The notes under the pieces are model-generated. The model did no database searches. It was given only the letters and a program-made list of their open reading frames with translations, and was not told where the DNA came from. Both the position numbers and the translations under genes were made by a program. From positions 62,001-126,000 of the forward strand of contig MEEF01000010.1 of assembly GCA_001724355.1 (NCBI GenBank): DNA of 64,000 nucleotides, written 5' to 3'. This stretch comes from Mesorhizobium sp. SCN 65-20. Lineage in GTDB: Bacteria; Pseudomonadota; Alphaproteobacteria; Rhizobiales; Rhizobiaceae. Below, in pieces: positions 9,470 through 19,327 of this stretch (its first letter is position 1; every line of letters starts with the position of its first letter).

Positions 9470-11208
9470 TCCGCCGCCTCGCGGACGGACGATCTCGCTG
9501 CGTCGAGTTCGATTGTGAACAAGGCCCCGCCTTCCGGATGATTCACCACGCCAAGACTCCCTCCGAAGTCCTTGACGATATTGTAGGAAATCGAAAGGCC
9601 CAATCCAAGGCCCTTGCCGACGCCCTTGGTAGAGAAGAACGGGTCGAAGATGCGGTCTGCGACTGCGGCTGGCACGCCCGGCCCATGGTCGCGGATGGAA
9701 ATGGTGACCTTGCCGCCCTTGCGGCGGGCCGAAAGCTCGATGCGCCGGTCGGCACGGCCCTCGACGGCGTCGGCGGCGTTGGTGATGATGTTGACCAGGA
9801 CCTGCTGCAGGCGCACCGACCCGGCCTTGACCGCTAATGGCGTCTGTCCGAGGTCGACCATCAGGGTGGCATCAGCCGCCTTGAGCCGCCAGGCCACGAT
9901 CTCCTGGGTGTCGCGCACGACCTCGTCGAGGCCGACCGCCCCGAGCTTCTGGTTGGGCTTGCGGGCGAAGTTCCTGAGATGCCGGCTGATGGACGCCATG
10001 CGGTCGGCGAGGCTCGAAATACGCGAGATGTTGTCGCGCGCTTCATCGATGCGGGCACGTTCGATCAGCACCGCCGCATTGTCGGCATAGGTTTTCACCG
10101 CCGCGAGCGGCTGGTTGAACTCATGCGACAGCGCTGCCGACATCTGCCCGAGTGCTGCGAGCTTGCCGGCCTGGATGAGGTCTGCCTGGGTCTGGCGCAA
10201 CTGCTGCTCGGTGGCCCGCCGCTCGGCGACCTCCGTCTCCAGCCGGGTGTTGACGAGCGCGAGGTCGGAGGTGCGCTCCTCGACCCGGCGTTCGAGTTCG
10301 TGCTGGGCCGACTGCTGCAACTGCAGGCGCTCGGCGAGGCGGGCGCGTCGCTGCAGGATCACCGCGCCGCCCAGCGTGGCGAGGCTGAGCGCGAGCAGGG
10401 CGGAAATCACGGCGGTCAACGCCTGGGCATGGGCGGAGGACGTGTCGGCGAGGACGCGAACGGTCCACCCTTCTTCCGGCATTTCCTCCGCGAGTTCGAT
10501 GAATTCGCGCGTCCGTCCGCCTTCCTCGACGCGCATCAGCGGATGGCCGCCTTCCGATTTCGCTTTGCTGACGGGCAATTCGCGCAGCATCTCGTCGGCG
10601 TAGCGGCGCGACGCCTCGGTGCGCGCCAGGCGCTCGGGCGTCAGCGGCAGGAGACCGGCGTAGAGCCACTGCGGCCGCCCGGTCATGAAGATGATGCCCT
10701 CGGGATCGGTGACGATGATCTCCTGCTCGCCCCCTTTCCACGAGGACTCGATGCCGTCGATGTCGACCTTGAAGACGACGACGCCTCGGATCTCCATGCC
10801 GATCCGGATCGGGGAGGAAAAATAGTAGCCGCGCTTCAGCGACGTCGTGCCGAGAGCGAAGAAGCGCCCGAGATTGCCGCGGATCGCGTCCTGGTAGTAG
10901 GGACGGTAGGAGAAGTTCTCGCCGACGAAGCTGATCGGCTGGTCGTAGTTGCTGGCTGCAATGGTGTCGCCGCCGGGGGTCAGGACGTAGATATCCGAAG
11001 ACTTGAGCAGCGCGTTGATTTCCTTCAGGTAATCGTTGGCGCGGGCGCGCAGCCAGGCATTGTCCGGGTCGCTGACGAGGTCCTTGATGTCGTCATGATC
11101 GGCGATGAGTTCGGGCAGCGGCTCGTAGCGGCTCATGTGGCCGGCGAGGGCGGCGACGGCGAGGCGCAACGTCGTCTCGCCGCGCGCGGCGGCCTCGTCC
11201 ATGTACAT
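9466..11208 (-). CDS. DctB-like sensor histidine kinase, N-terminus displaced by a frameshift
   Basis: From the in-frame ATG at 11208 the product is 580 residues. It contains a DctB-type periplasmic sensor domain (FSYRPYYQDAI, FFALGTTSLKRGYYFSSP), one membrane helix (about 262-282), a coiled-coil linker, the H-box with H362 (ALSHEFNQPLAAVKTYADNA), an N-box (NIITNAADAVEGR) and G-boxes (DHGPGVP, GLGLGLSISYNIV). DctB kinases have two helices flanking the sensor domain; here the first is encoded only in another frame at 11209-11309. Starting at 11208 would leave the sensor domain in the cytoplasm. It is coupled by overlap to the DctD-like gene. I see no ribosome-binding site at 11208. Confidence 0.85.
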
Positions 11209-11309
11209 GCGGCGGCAAGCCTGCCGCCGAGGACGACGATCGCCAGCGCGAGAGCGGCAAGGGCAAGGCCGGGCAGGACCCAGCGGCGACCTCTAAGAAA
11301 CTGCGGCAT
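11209..11309 (-). other. out-of-frame N-terminal membrane helix of the sensor kinase
   Basis: An ATG at 11309 opens MPQFLRGRRWVLPGLALAAL and continues as a hydrophobic helix ending GGRLAAA, exactly where the kinase frame begins with MYMDEAA. The 101 bases are one short of a whole number of codons, so one extra base (or loss of two) near 11209-11215 would restore a normal two-helix DctB. Left alone, this frame stops at 11133. The stretch has no homopolymer. It is a real mutation or an assembly error. Confidence 0.75.
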
Positions 11310-11435
11310 CGGTTGGAGCTAACCCATCTTCGGGGTCCGAAGTATAGCGGCGCGTGGCAACGAGACAACCAAGCCCCTGTTTTCCCGCGCGGCATTCGCT
11401 ACAGTCGAGGTGAAAGAACACAGGATTCCCCCGAC

Positions 11436-13247
11436 ATGCCCAAGACCGTACGCTTCGCCAAGCCGCTTCCGTGGACAGAGACCGCACCGCAACTGGTCGA
11501 TGTCGCCGTGGGGCGCAAGCCGGCCGACCTCGTCGTACGCAACGGCCGCTGGGTCAACGTGCACTCGGGCGAGATCATTGCCGGCACCGACATCGCCATC
11601 GTGGCGGGCCGCTTTGCCTATTGCGGGCCCGACGCCAGCCACGCCATCGGCGAGGGCACCAAGGTTGTCGATGCCGGCGGCCGCTACCTGGTGCCGGGGC
11701 TGTGCGACGGCCACATGCATGTCGAGAGCGGCATGGTGACGGTGACTGAGTTCTCCCGGGCGGTCATCCCGCACGGGACCACCTCGATGTTCATCGACCC
11801 GCACGAGATCGCCAACGTGCTGGGCCTCGAGGGCGTGCGCCTGATGCACGACGAGGCGCTGGCCATGCCGATCAACGTGCACGTGCAGATGCCGTCCTGC
11901 GTGCCTTCGGCGCCGGGACTGGAGAATGCGGGTGCGGTGCTGACTGTCGAGGACGTTGCCGAGGCGATGACCTGGGAAAACATCATCGGGCTCGGCGAGG
12001 TGATGAATTTTCCGGGCGTTGCCGCGAACAATCCGGTGATGTCGGGCGAGATCGCCGAAACCGTGAAGGCCGGAAAGACCGTCGGCGGCCACTATGCCTC
12101 GCCCGATCTCGGCCTGCCGTTCCACGGCTATGTCGCCGGCGGGCCTGAGGATGACCACGAGGGCACCCGCGCCGAGGACGCCATTGCCCGCGTGCGCCAA
12201 GGCATGAAGGCGATGCTGCGCCTGGGGTCGGCCTGGTACGATGTCGCAACCCAGATCAAGGCCGTGACCGAGATGGGCATCGACCCTAGGAACTTCATCC
12301 TCTGCACCGACGACAGCCATTCCGGCACTCTGGTGCATGACGGCCACATGGACCGTGTCGTGCGCCATGCCATCCAGCAAGGCCTGAAGCCGGTGACGGC
12401 GATCCAGATGGCAACGATCAACACCGCCCAGCATTTCCGGCTGGAGCGCGAGATCGGCTCGATTGCCCCGGGCAGGCTGGCCGACCTCCTGATCGTCTCC
12501 GACCTGGCCGATCTCAGCATCGACGAGGTCTATGCCCGCGGCGTCCGCGTGGCCAAGGCGGGCAAGCTCGACATCGACATTCCCGCCTACGCCTATCCGG
12601 CGCAGGCCAAGAACACGGTGAAGCTCGGCAAGAAGCTTGCCGCCGGCGATTTCGACATCAAGGCGCCGGAGGGAGCCAACGAGGTGCGGGTGCGCGTCAT
12701 CGGCGTGATCGAGAACCAGGCGCCGACGCGCGCGCTGGAGGCGGACCTTCCGGTCGAGAGCGGGCTGGTCGGCATGGACCGCCGCAACGACGTCTGCCAG
12801 ATCGCGCTCGTCGAGCGTCATCGCGGCACGGGCGCGGTGACCAACGCCTTCGTTTCCGGCTTCGGCTACGTCAAGGACTGCGCCATCGCCTCGACTGTGG
12901 CCCACGACAGCCACCACATGATCGTCGTCGGCACCAACAAGGCCGACATGGCGCTTGCGGCCAACCGGCTGGGCGAAGTGGGCGGCGGCGTGGTGCTGTT
13001 CTCGGAAGGCAAGGAACTGGCGCGTGTGGAGATGCCGATCGCCGGACTGATGTCGGACGAGCGCGCCGAGATCGTCGCTGCCAAGGCGGACAAGTTGGTG
13101 CGAGCCATGCAAGACATGGGTTGCAGCCTCAACAACGCCTACATGCAGCACTCGCTGCTGGCGCTGGTGGTCATCCCCGAACTGCGCATCTCGGATGTCG
13201 GGCTGGTCGACGTGACGACCTTCGAGAAGGTCGACCTTTTCGTCTGA
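11436..13247 (+). CDS. ade: adenine deaminase
   Basis: A 603-residue amidohydrolase-superfamily enzyme converting adenine to hypoxanthine and ammonia in purine salvage. The metal-binding motif is GHMHVESGM, followed by the signature FIDPHEIANVLG; the catalytic region has LCTDDSHSGTLVHDGH, and the C-terminal domain has VAHDSHHMIVVG. Length matches bacterial Ade (about 570-600). I chose MPKTVRFAKPLPW at 11436, with AGGA ten bases upstream. It is divergent from the sensor kinase and stands alone. A nucleobase permease lies 13 kb away but is not linked. Confidence 0.93.
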   Translation: MPKTVRFAKPLPWTETAPQLVDVAVGRKPADLVVRNGRWVNVHSGEIIAGTDIAIVAGRFAYCGPDASHAIGEGTKVVDAGGRYLVPGLCDGHMHVESGMVTVTEFSRAVIPHGTTSMFIDPHEIANVLGLEGVRLMHDEALAMPINVHVQMPSCVPSAPGLENAGAVLTVEDVAEAMTWENIIGLGEVMNFPGVAANNPVMSGEIAETVKAGKTVGGHYASPDLGLPFHGYVAGGPEDDHEGTRAEDAIARVRQGMKAMLRLGSAWYDVATQIKAVTEMGIDPRNFILCTDDSHSGTLVHDGHMDRVVRHAIQQGLKPVTAIQMATINTAQHFRLEREIGSIAPGRLADLLIVSDLADLSIDEVYARGVRVAKAGKLDIDIPAYAYPAQAKNTVKLGKKLAAGDFDIKAPEGANEVRVRVIGVIENQAPTRALEADLPVESGLVGMDRRNDVCQIALVERHRGTGAVTNAFVSGFGYVKDCAIASTVAHDSHHMIVVGTNKADMALAANRLGEVGGGVVLFSEGKELARVEMPIAGLMSDERAEIVAAKADKLVRAMQDMGCSLNNAYMQHSLLALVVIPELRISDVGLVDVTTFEKVDLFV

Positions 13248-13341
13248 AGGCGTTGCCGACGCTTTGTCGGAGGGCGCCTAACGATGGGGCCGTGTCGGCC
13301 CCACTCGTATTTCGTGGCCCTGCGAACGGGCAGGGCGCACC

Positions 13342-14421
13342 CTACATCAGTCCGCCGAGCATGTTGATGCGATCGGTGACCTCGCGGTCGCTGGCAAAGC
13401 CGTCGTCCGAGCGCAGGCGCTGGCCAAGGAGCCGAACCATCTCCGGATTGTCCGCGAACTTGGTGTGGTTGAACGCGTCGCCGCTCTTGGTGTCGGACAG
13501 GTCGACTGCGATCACGCCATAGTCGGCGAGGTCGGCAGCATTCTTGTATTCGCCGAGGCGCGGCTTGGAGCCGGCGATGAGCCCGGACAGCTTCAAGGCG
13601 CGGTCGTCGTCCGACAGCATCAGGAAGAACGGCTTCGCCGGCTTGCCGTAGCGGCGCATCTGGCTCTTGAAGACGTCGACATCGATGTCGGGCGAGGCAA
13701 GTACGACGTCGCCCAGCTTGCCGCCGAGGTCGCGGTCGCCGGTAATCGCGAGCTGACGCAGTGCTTCCATGGTGACCCAGGTGCCCATCGAATGCGCGAC
13801 GATGTCGATGCGGCGCGCACCTGACTGGGCCAGCATGCGCAACGTCGCCTCGAGTTGGTCGCGGGCAACCGACGCGCTTTCCTTGTCGTAGACGTAGTCG
13901 GCCGTGCTGCCACCCGAGGCCCAGGAGAACAGCACCGGTGTGCCGGTGTAGCCCGAATCCTGTGCGATCTGGGTGGCGCGGTAAACACCGGCGTCGAACG
14001 AGGTGTTGTAGCCGTGTACGAAGACCATGGCCCGGCCGCCGCGCGCGGCGATGTCGGCGCTGAGCGCCTTGGAGAATTCGGGCTGCGTTTCAAAGGTAAC
14101 GGCGTCGGTGGCCGTAAAGTACTTGCTCGGATCGGCCTCCTTGCCCTTCTTGCGCAACTCGATCTGACCGACCTTGTGAATCTGAGGCACGGTGACGTTG
14201 ACGCGGGCGAAATTGAGCATCGCCGAACGGTCGCGGGCGAATACCTGCTTGTCGTCGGCGGCGCGCTCGCGCGTCGAGGCGATGAAGATGGCATGGTTGC
14301 CGGCGATTTCAGAGACCGGGACGTTGACGACCGCGCCCGTCAACAGCTCGCCCGAAGGCTGGTTGATGCAACCGGAAAGCAGGAGGGCGGCAATGACAAG
14401 CGAGTACTTGGACGGCGACAC
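13342..14421 (-). CDS. DUF900 alpha/beta-hydrolase lipoprotein
   Basis: A 359-residue protein from a GTG start at 14421, with AGAGAG nine bases upstream. It opens with a short lipoprotein signal ending LLLSGC, so Cys18 would be lipidated. The hydrolase core has an oxyanion-side motif MVFVHGYNTSFDAG and the nucleophile elbow VAHSMGTW, matching the DUF900 group of esterase/lipase-like proteins. It is probably anchored to a membrane facing the periplasm. Substrate is unknown. It is followed downstream by a small hairpin region before the convergent end of the adenine deaminase gene. Confidence 0.85.
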   Translation of the reverse strand: MSPSKYSLVIAALLLSGCINQPSGELLTGAVVNVPVSEIAGNHAIFIASTRERAADDKQVFARDRSAMLNFARVNVTVPQIHKVGQIELRKKGKEADPSKYFTATDAVTFETQPEFSKALSADIAARGGRAMVFVHGYNTSFDAGVYRATQIAQDSGYTGTPVLFSWASGGSTADYVYDKESASVARDQLEATLRMLAQSGARRIDIVAHSMGTWVTMEALRQLAITGDRDLGGKLGDVVLASPDIDVDVFKSQMRRYGKPAKPFFLMLSDDDRALKLSGLIAGSKPRLGEYKNAADLADYGVIAVDLSDTKSGDAFNHTKFADNPEMVRLLGQRLRSDDGFASDREVTDRINMLGGLM

Positions 14422-14600
14422 TTTTATGATCTCTCTGACGGGCAAGGCGTACAGCGTGCCTCTTCCGGACCGGCTGATAGTGGCGGAAGTAAGTCGGGTC
14501 CAGCCGAAAAGGCGTGCAGTGCAGCAAGTCTGTCGCCAGGTGTTGCGCGAATGCCAAAATCGTGGCGGAAACAGGGACTTCCGCTGCGCAGTTCGCGAAA

Positions 14601-16058
14601 TCAGCGGCCCCAGAAAGTCGGGGTGAAGATGACCAGCACGGCGAGGATTTCGAGACGACCGAGCAGCATCGCGGCCGACGAGATCCACTTTGCGGCGTCC
14701 GGCAGGGACGAGAAATTGCCGACCGGACCGATGATCGGCCCGAGGCCCGGGCCGACATTGGTGAGCGCGGTCAGCACGCCGGTCATGGACGTGACGAGAT
14801 CGAGCCCGGTTGCTGCCATGAGCACTGTGCCGATAGCCCAGATCACGAAGAACGAGGCGATGAAGAGAACCACTGCGCGCTGCATGTCGGCATCGACGAC
14901 GCGATCGCCATAACGGACCGGCGTGACCGAATTGGGATAGATGAGCCGGCGCAGGCCGTTTGCCATGAGTTCATACAGGATCAGGAAGCGGTAGGCCTTG
15001 ATGCCGCCTGTGGTGGAGCCCGAGCAGCCGCCCAGGAAGGTGGCGACGAAGATGCAGGCCACGGCGAACGGCCCCCACAGGCTGTAGTCGTCGCTGGCAA
15101 AGCCGGTCGTCGAGATCACCGACATGAAATTGAAGGCGGAGTGGGTCAGTGCCGTCAGGAACGGCATCCCGGTGCGGACGCTGAGATAGACGGCGACCGC
15201 AACCGCGAAGACGACACAGTAGCCGGCAAAAACCCTGATCTGCGGGTCGCGCAGCGCGTCGAGGCGGCCGCGCACGGCAAACAGGATCATGATCGAGAAG
15301 GGCAGGCTGCCGATGAACATGAAGAATGTGCCGACCCACAGGATCGCCGGCTGGCCTGCGTAGCGGATGAAGGAGGTGTCGCTGGTCGCCATGCCGCCGG
15401 TGGCCAGCGTGGACATCGCATGGTTGATGGCATCGAACCCGCTCATGCCGGCGGCTGCATAGGCAATAGCACAGGCGGTGACGAGCGCCGTGTAAATGCT
15501 GATGAGGCTGACGGCGAAGGTGTGGAAGCGTTCGAACGGGCGCTGCTCGATGTCGGACGACTCGATCTTGAAGTAGGACACGCCGCCGATGTTCAGGAAC
15601 GGCAGCAGGAACAGGCCGAGCGCGATGACGCCGAGGCCGCCCATGTAGTTGAGCAGTGACCGCCAGATGAGGACGCCGGGCGGGGCGGTGTCGAGCCCGT
15701 TGATGACGGTGGAGCCGGTGGTGGTGATGCCGGAAACAGATTCGAAGAAGGCGTCCGTCACGCTGAGCTGCAACGACGAGGTCATGAACGGCACCGCGCC
15801 GGCGATTGCCAGCGTCAGCCACAACAAATTGACCAGCAGGAAACCGAACCGCGTGTTGGCCGGCGGCTTGCGCCCCTGGGTGGCCAGCGCGATCGCCAGC
15901 GCCAGGCCGCCCATGAACATTGCCGTGAAGGCGAAGGAGCGCCAGTCGTCGTTGCCGTAGAAGAGGTCGACGGCGGCCGGGATGAGCATCGCCACCGAAA
16001 GATAGATGGCAAAGACCGCCGCAACGTGGATCGCGGCGCGGACGGCTATTCTGTTCAC
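14601..16058 (-). CDS. trkH: TrkH-family potassium uptake protein
   Basis: A 485-residue membrane protein with the four-fold repeat of membrane-pore-membrane units of TrkH. Visible pore signatures are SGITTTGSTVI, STLATGGM, STTGFASDDYS and LTNVGPGLGP, one per repeat. A TrkH-specific GGCSGSTTGGIKAYR stretch precedes the last repeat. It forms the potassium channel of the Trk system in the inner membrane and normally needs cytoplasmic TrkA for gating; trkA is not in the window. It is divergent from the threonine dehydratase gene, sharing a 150-base upstream region. Confidence 0.93.
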   Translation of the reverse strand: MNRIAVRAAIHVAAVFAIYLSVAMLIPAAVDLFYGNDDWRSFAFTAMFMGGLALAIALATQGRKPPANTRFGFLLVNLLWLTLAIAGAVPFMTSSLQLSVTDAFFESVSGITTTGSTVINGLDTAPPGVLIWRSLLNYMGGLGVIALGLFLLPFLNIGGVSYFKIESSDIEQRPFERFHTFAVSLISIYTALVTACAIAYAAAGMSGFDAINHAMSTLATGGMATSDTSFIRYAGQPAILWVGTFFMFIGSLPFSIMILFAVRGRLDALRDPQIRVFAGYCVVFAVAVAVYLSVRTGMPFLTALTHSAFNFMSVISTTGFASDDYSLWGPFAVACIFVATFLGGCSGSTTGGIKAYRFLILYELMANGLRRLIYPNSVTPVRYGDRVVDADMQRAVVLFIASFFVIWAIGTVLMAATGLDLVTSMTGVLTALTNVGPGLGPIIGPVGNFSSLPDAAKWISSAAMLLGRLEILAVLVIFTPTFWGR

Positions 16059-16210
16059 CGGGACCTTCCCCCAAGATTGTCGCGGCAGGCCGCCGATCCG
16101 GCGCGGGCAGCCCGCGGGAGCCGGACAGTGGCTTCGCGCCTTCGAATATGCAATAGCGCATGCGAGCGGGCCACAGCATTTGCCCGGCCGAGTTCAGGAG
16201 TGCCATCGCC

Positions 16211-17467
16211 ATGACCAGTTTTTCCGCAAGGGTTGCACTGGCGGCCGAGGCAGTTCGACAGCTCTTTCCAGAAACGCCCCTGCAGCTGAACGACTATCTG
16301 TCGCGCAAGACCGGCGCACGGGTGCTGCTCAAGCGTGAAGACCTGACACCGGTTCGCTCCTACAAGATTCGCGGCGCGCTGAACTTCTTCCGCAAGGCGC
16401 TGTCGGCCGGCGACCATGCGGAACTGTTCGTTTGCGCCTCCGCCGGCAACCATGCGCAGGGATTTGCCTTCGTGTGCCGCCACTTCGGCAAGAAGGGCGT
16501 GGTCTTCATGCCCGTCACGACCCCGCAGCAGAAGATCGACAAGACCAAGCTGTTCGGCGGCGAGTTCGTCGAGATCAGGCTGGTGGGCGACTTCTTCGAC
16601 GACTGCCTGCGGGCGGCAATGGAATTTGCCGATCATTCCGGCGGCCACATGGTGCCGCCCTTCGATCACAAGGACATCATCGAGGGGCAGGCGACGGTCG
16701 GCCTCGAGATCGCGGCGCAGATGCCAGGAGGCCGCGCACCTGACATGGTCCTGTTGCCGGTTGGCGGCGGCGGGCTTGCCGCCGGCGTCACACGCTATTT
16801 TGCCGATATCGGAAGCGAGCCGCGCTTCGTGTTCTGTGAACCTGCCGGTGCCCCGAGCCTCCGGGACAGCCTCGCCAGCGGCAAAAGGGTGAAGCTCGCC
16901 AAGGTAGACAACTTCGTCGACGGCGCCGCCGTCGCCGAGATCGGCCGAGAGCCGCTCCGGCACCTCAAGGATTTCCCGGCCGAGGCGGTGAGGTTGGTTC
17001 CGGAGAACCGGCTGTGCGCGACCATGGTCGAGATGCTGAACGTCGAGGGCGTCGTGCTGGAGCCGGCGGGTGCGCTCGCGATCGATGCGCTCAAGGATTT
17101 CCCGAAGAAGGACCTGAAGGGCAAGACAGTGGTCGCCGTGGTTTCAGGCGGCAACTTCGACTTCGAGCGGCTGCCGGACGTCAAGGAGCGCGCCCTGCGC
17201 TTCGAGGGGCTGAAGAAGTATTTCGTCATCCGCTTTCCCCAGCGCCCCGGCGCGCTGCGCGATTTCCTCGAATTGCTGGGCCCCGACGACGACATCACCC
17301 GCTTCGAATATCTCAAGAAGTCGGCGCGCAACTTCGGCTCCGTCCTGATCGGCATCGAGACCAAGGACAGGCGCAACTTCGACCTGCTCAAGGCGCGTTT
17401 CGACGTCGAGGGCGTGCAGTATCACGACATCACCGACAACGAGACGCTCGGCGGCTTCATCATATGA
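16211..17467 (+). CDS. ilvA: threonine dehydratase (ammonia-lyase)
   Basis: A 418-residue PLP enzyme turning threonine into 2-oxobutanoate and ammonia, the first step of isoleucine synthesis. The PLP lysine is K52 in RSYKIRGALNFF; the phosphate-binding loop is PVGGGGLAAG. The last 80 residues (YFVIRFPQRPGALRDFLELL) form a single ACT-like regulatory domain, consistent with feedback control by isoleucine. The start MTSFSARV has CAGGAG ten bases upstream. The stop overlaps the next gene by four bases. Confidence 0.93.
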   Translation: MTSFSARVALAAEAVRQLFPETPLQLNDYLSRKTGARVLLKREDLTPVRSYKIRGALNFFRKALSAGDHAELFVCASAGNHAQGFAFVCRHFGKKGVVFMPVTTPQQKIDKTKLFGGEFVEIRLVGDFFDDCLRAAMEFADHSGGHMVPPFDHKDIIEGQATVGLEIAAQMPGGRAPDMVLLPVGGGGLAAGVTRYFADIGSEPRFVFCEPAGAPSLRDSLASGKRVKLAKVDNFVDGAAVAEIGREPLRHLKDFPAEAVRLVPENRLCATMVEMLNVEGVVLEPAGALAIDALKDFPKKDLKGKTVVAVVSGGNFDFERLPDVKERALRFEGLKKYFVIRFPQRPGALRDFLELLGPDDDITRFEYLKKSARNFGSVLIGIETKDRRNFDLLKARFDVEGVQYHDITDNETLGGFII

Positions 17468-18003
17468 CCGTGTTCGTCGCGCTGTTCTCCGGCATCAATG
17501 TCGGCGGCAACCGCATCGTGAAGATGGCAGAGCTGAAGGCTTTCTTCTGCGAACTCGGCTTCGAGGACGTGGCGACCTACATACAGAGCGGCAACGTTGT
17601 ATTTGCGGCCGGTGACGGGGACGCTGCAGGTCTGACGACCAGGCTGGAGAAGGCTTTCGAGCAACGCTGGGGATTTCACTCGCGCATCATGGTGCGTGAC
17701 GCGGCCTGGCTCGAGCGGCTGGTGGCGGAAAACCCGTATCCCGAGGTTGCCGGGGATCATACCAAGCTGCACGCCTATGCGCTGGAGCGTACCCCCACGG
17801 TCGAAGAGATCGCGCCTCTCGCCGAACGCTGCACCGGCCCGGAGCGTTTCGAGGCCAGGGGCGACGCTCTCTACCTGCATGCGCCAGACGGGTTGGGGAA
17901 GTCTAAGTTTGCGGAAGTGCTGCCGCGCGTGCTCAAGGTTCCAGGCACGGCGCGCAACTGGCGCACCGTGCTGGCCTTGCTCGACATGGCGCGCGGCGCC
18001 TGA
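17464..18003 (+). CDS. DUF1697 protein
   Basis: A 179-residue soluble protein of the DUF1697 family. It begins with the hallmark VALFSGINVGGNRIVKMAEL and continues YIQSGNVVFAAG, with the usual C-terminal KVPGTARNWRTVLALLDMA. Function is not established for the family. The ATG overlaps the ilvA stop (ATGA), so it is translated with threonine dehydratase. The gene ends three bases before the convergent gloA stop. Confidence 0.88.
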   Translation: MTVFVALFSGINVGGNRIVKMAELKAFFCELGFEDVATYIQSGNVVFAAGDGDAAGLTTRLEKAFEQRWGFHSRIMVRDAAWLERLVAENPYPEVAGDHTKLHAYALERTPTVEEIAPLAERCTGPERFEARGDALYLHAPDGLGKSKFAEVLPRVLKVPGTARNWRTVLALLDMARGA

Positions 18004-18006
18004 CCT

Positions 18007-18447
18007 TTACCAGGCGCCGGTGTTCGGCATCGACAGCCACGGCTCGGCCGGGGCCTTGCGCTCACCCTTCTGCAGCAGCTCGATCGAGATGCCGTCAGGC
18101 GACCTGACGAAGGCCATGTTGCCGTCACGCGGCGGACGGTTGATGACCACGCCCTTGTCCATCAGGTTCTGGCAGGTGGCGTAGATGTCGTCGACCTCGT
18201 AGGCGAGGTGGCCGAAGTTGCGGCCGCCCTTGTAGTCTTCCGGATCCCAATTGTAGGTGAGTTCCAGAAGCGGCGCCTGCACGCTTGTCCCGCCATGCTC
18301 GTCCTCGGAAGCAGCCAGGAAGATCAGCGTGTAGCGGCCCTTCTCGTTGGTGCTGCGGCGGACCTCCTTCATTCCGAGCTTGTTGCAGTAGAAGTCGAGG
18401 GAGGCGTCGACGTCGGTGACGCGGACCATGGTGTGCAGATAGCGCAT
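18007..18447 (-). CDS. gloA: lactoylglutathione lyase (glyoxalase I)
   Basis: A 146-residue enzyme of the vicinal oxygen chelate fold. It isomerises the hemithioacetal of methylglyoxal and glutathione to S-lactoylglutathione, detoxifying methylglyoxal. Two betaalphabetabetabeta modules are visible, with metal ligands expected at H5 (YLHTMVRVTD), E in LLELTYNW, H in NFGHLAYEVDD and E in DGISIELLQ. Length equals bacterial GloA. It is convergent with the DUF1697 gene and divergent from the cold-shock gene. Confidence 0.95.
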   Translation of the reverse strand: MRYLHTMVRVTDVDASLDFYCNKLGMKEVRRSTNEKGRYTLIFLAASEDEHGGTSVQAPLLELTYNWDPEDYKGGRNFGHLAYEVDDIYATCQNLMDKGVVINRPPRDGNMAFVRSPDGISIELLQKGERKAPAEPWLSMPNTGAW

Positions 18448-18666
18448 CGCTGTTCCTCAGCTGTTTGGGTTGGCCGATACATAGGGCGACCCGGCCACGC
18501 TCGGCAACCGCGCGAGGGACATTTGCCGTAAGGCAGATGCCCGGCTTTCTATATTCCAGTGACTAAGATGAAAAATGGCTGGGCGGCCCTTGCGCATGAG
18601 CAAAGTGCAAGTGTTAATCTTACGTCAAGAATCAGTAATGGCGTTTGCAAGGAAAGGGGGCGTTCT

Positions 18667-19254
18667 ATGGGGGAAAAGGCCTCTCTCTTTATGCAGGACA
18701 CGGTTCGGGATGCCGTCGCGGATGACGGCACCGATCTCGGCCTGTTCGAGATCTCTGGCGCCATCAAATGGTTCGACGTGGCCAAGGGCTACGGCTTCAT
18801 TCTTCCCGACGGCGGCGGTGCCGCCGATGTTCTCCTCCACGTCACCTGCCTGCGCCGCGACGGCTTCCAGACCGCACTCGAGGGTGCGCGCGTCGTCTGC
18901 CTGGTCAAGCAGGGCGATCGCGGACTTCAGGCTTTCCGCGTTCTCTCCATGGACACCTCCACGGCCGTTCATCCGGCCGAGATGCAGGAGCAGCGCACGC
19001 ACGTCGCGGTAACAGCCGAAAGCGGGCTCGAGCGTGCCCTGGTCAAGTGGTTCAACCGCACCAAGGGCTTCGGGTTCCTTTCGCGCGGCGACGGCACCGA
19101 GGACATCTTCGTCCACATGGAAACGTTGCGCCGCTACGGCGTGACCGAACTGCGGCCCGGCCAGGTGGTCCTCGTCCGTTACGGACGCGGCGACAAAGGC
19201 CTTATGGCTGCCGAAATTCACCCCGATCTAGGAACATTGCCGGTCGCGCACTGA
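18667..19254 (+). CDS. double cold-shock-domain protein (CspA family)
   Basis: A 195-residue protein with two cold-shock domains. The first has [15 protein letters not shown] and DVLLHV (about 35-105). The second has [17 protein letters not shown] and DIFVHM (about 125-190). These are the RNP1 and RNP2 nucleic-acid-binding motifs. Two-domain Csp proteins of this size are typical of rhizobia. It probably binds single-stranded RNA or DNA as a chaperone. Start at 18667 is supported by GGAAAGGGGG six bases upstream. It is followed by a DUF192 gene on the same strand. Confidence 0.92.
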   Translation: MGEKASLFMQDTVRDAVADDGTDLGLFEISGAIKWFDVAKGYGFILPDGGGAADVLLHVTCLRRDGFQTALEGARVVCLVKQGDRGLQAFRVLSMDTSTAVHPAEMQEQRTHVAVTAESGLERALVKWFNRTKGFGFLSRGDGTEDIFVHMETLRRYGVTELRPGQVVLVRYGRGDKGLMAAEIHPDLGTLPVAH

Positions 19255-19327
19255 AGACGGTCAGCGCGATCGACGGCAAGTGTTCGAACTTTTGCCGGTC
19301 GTGCTGTGGCCGGACGCGGGGGAATCG

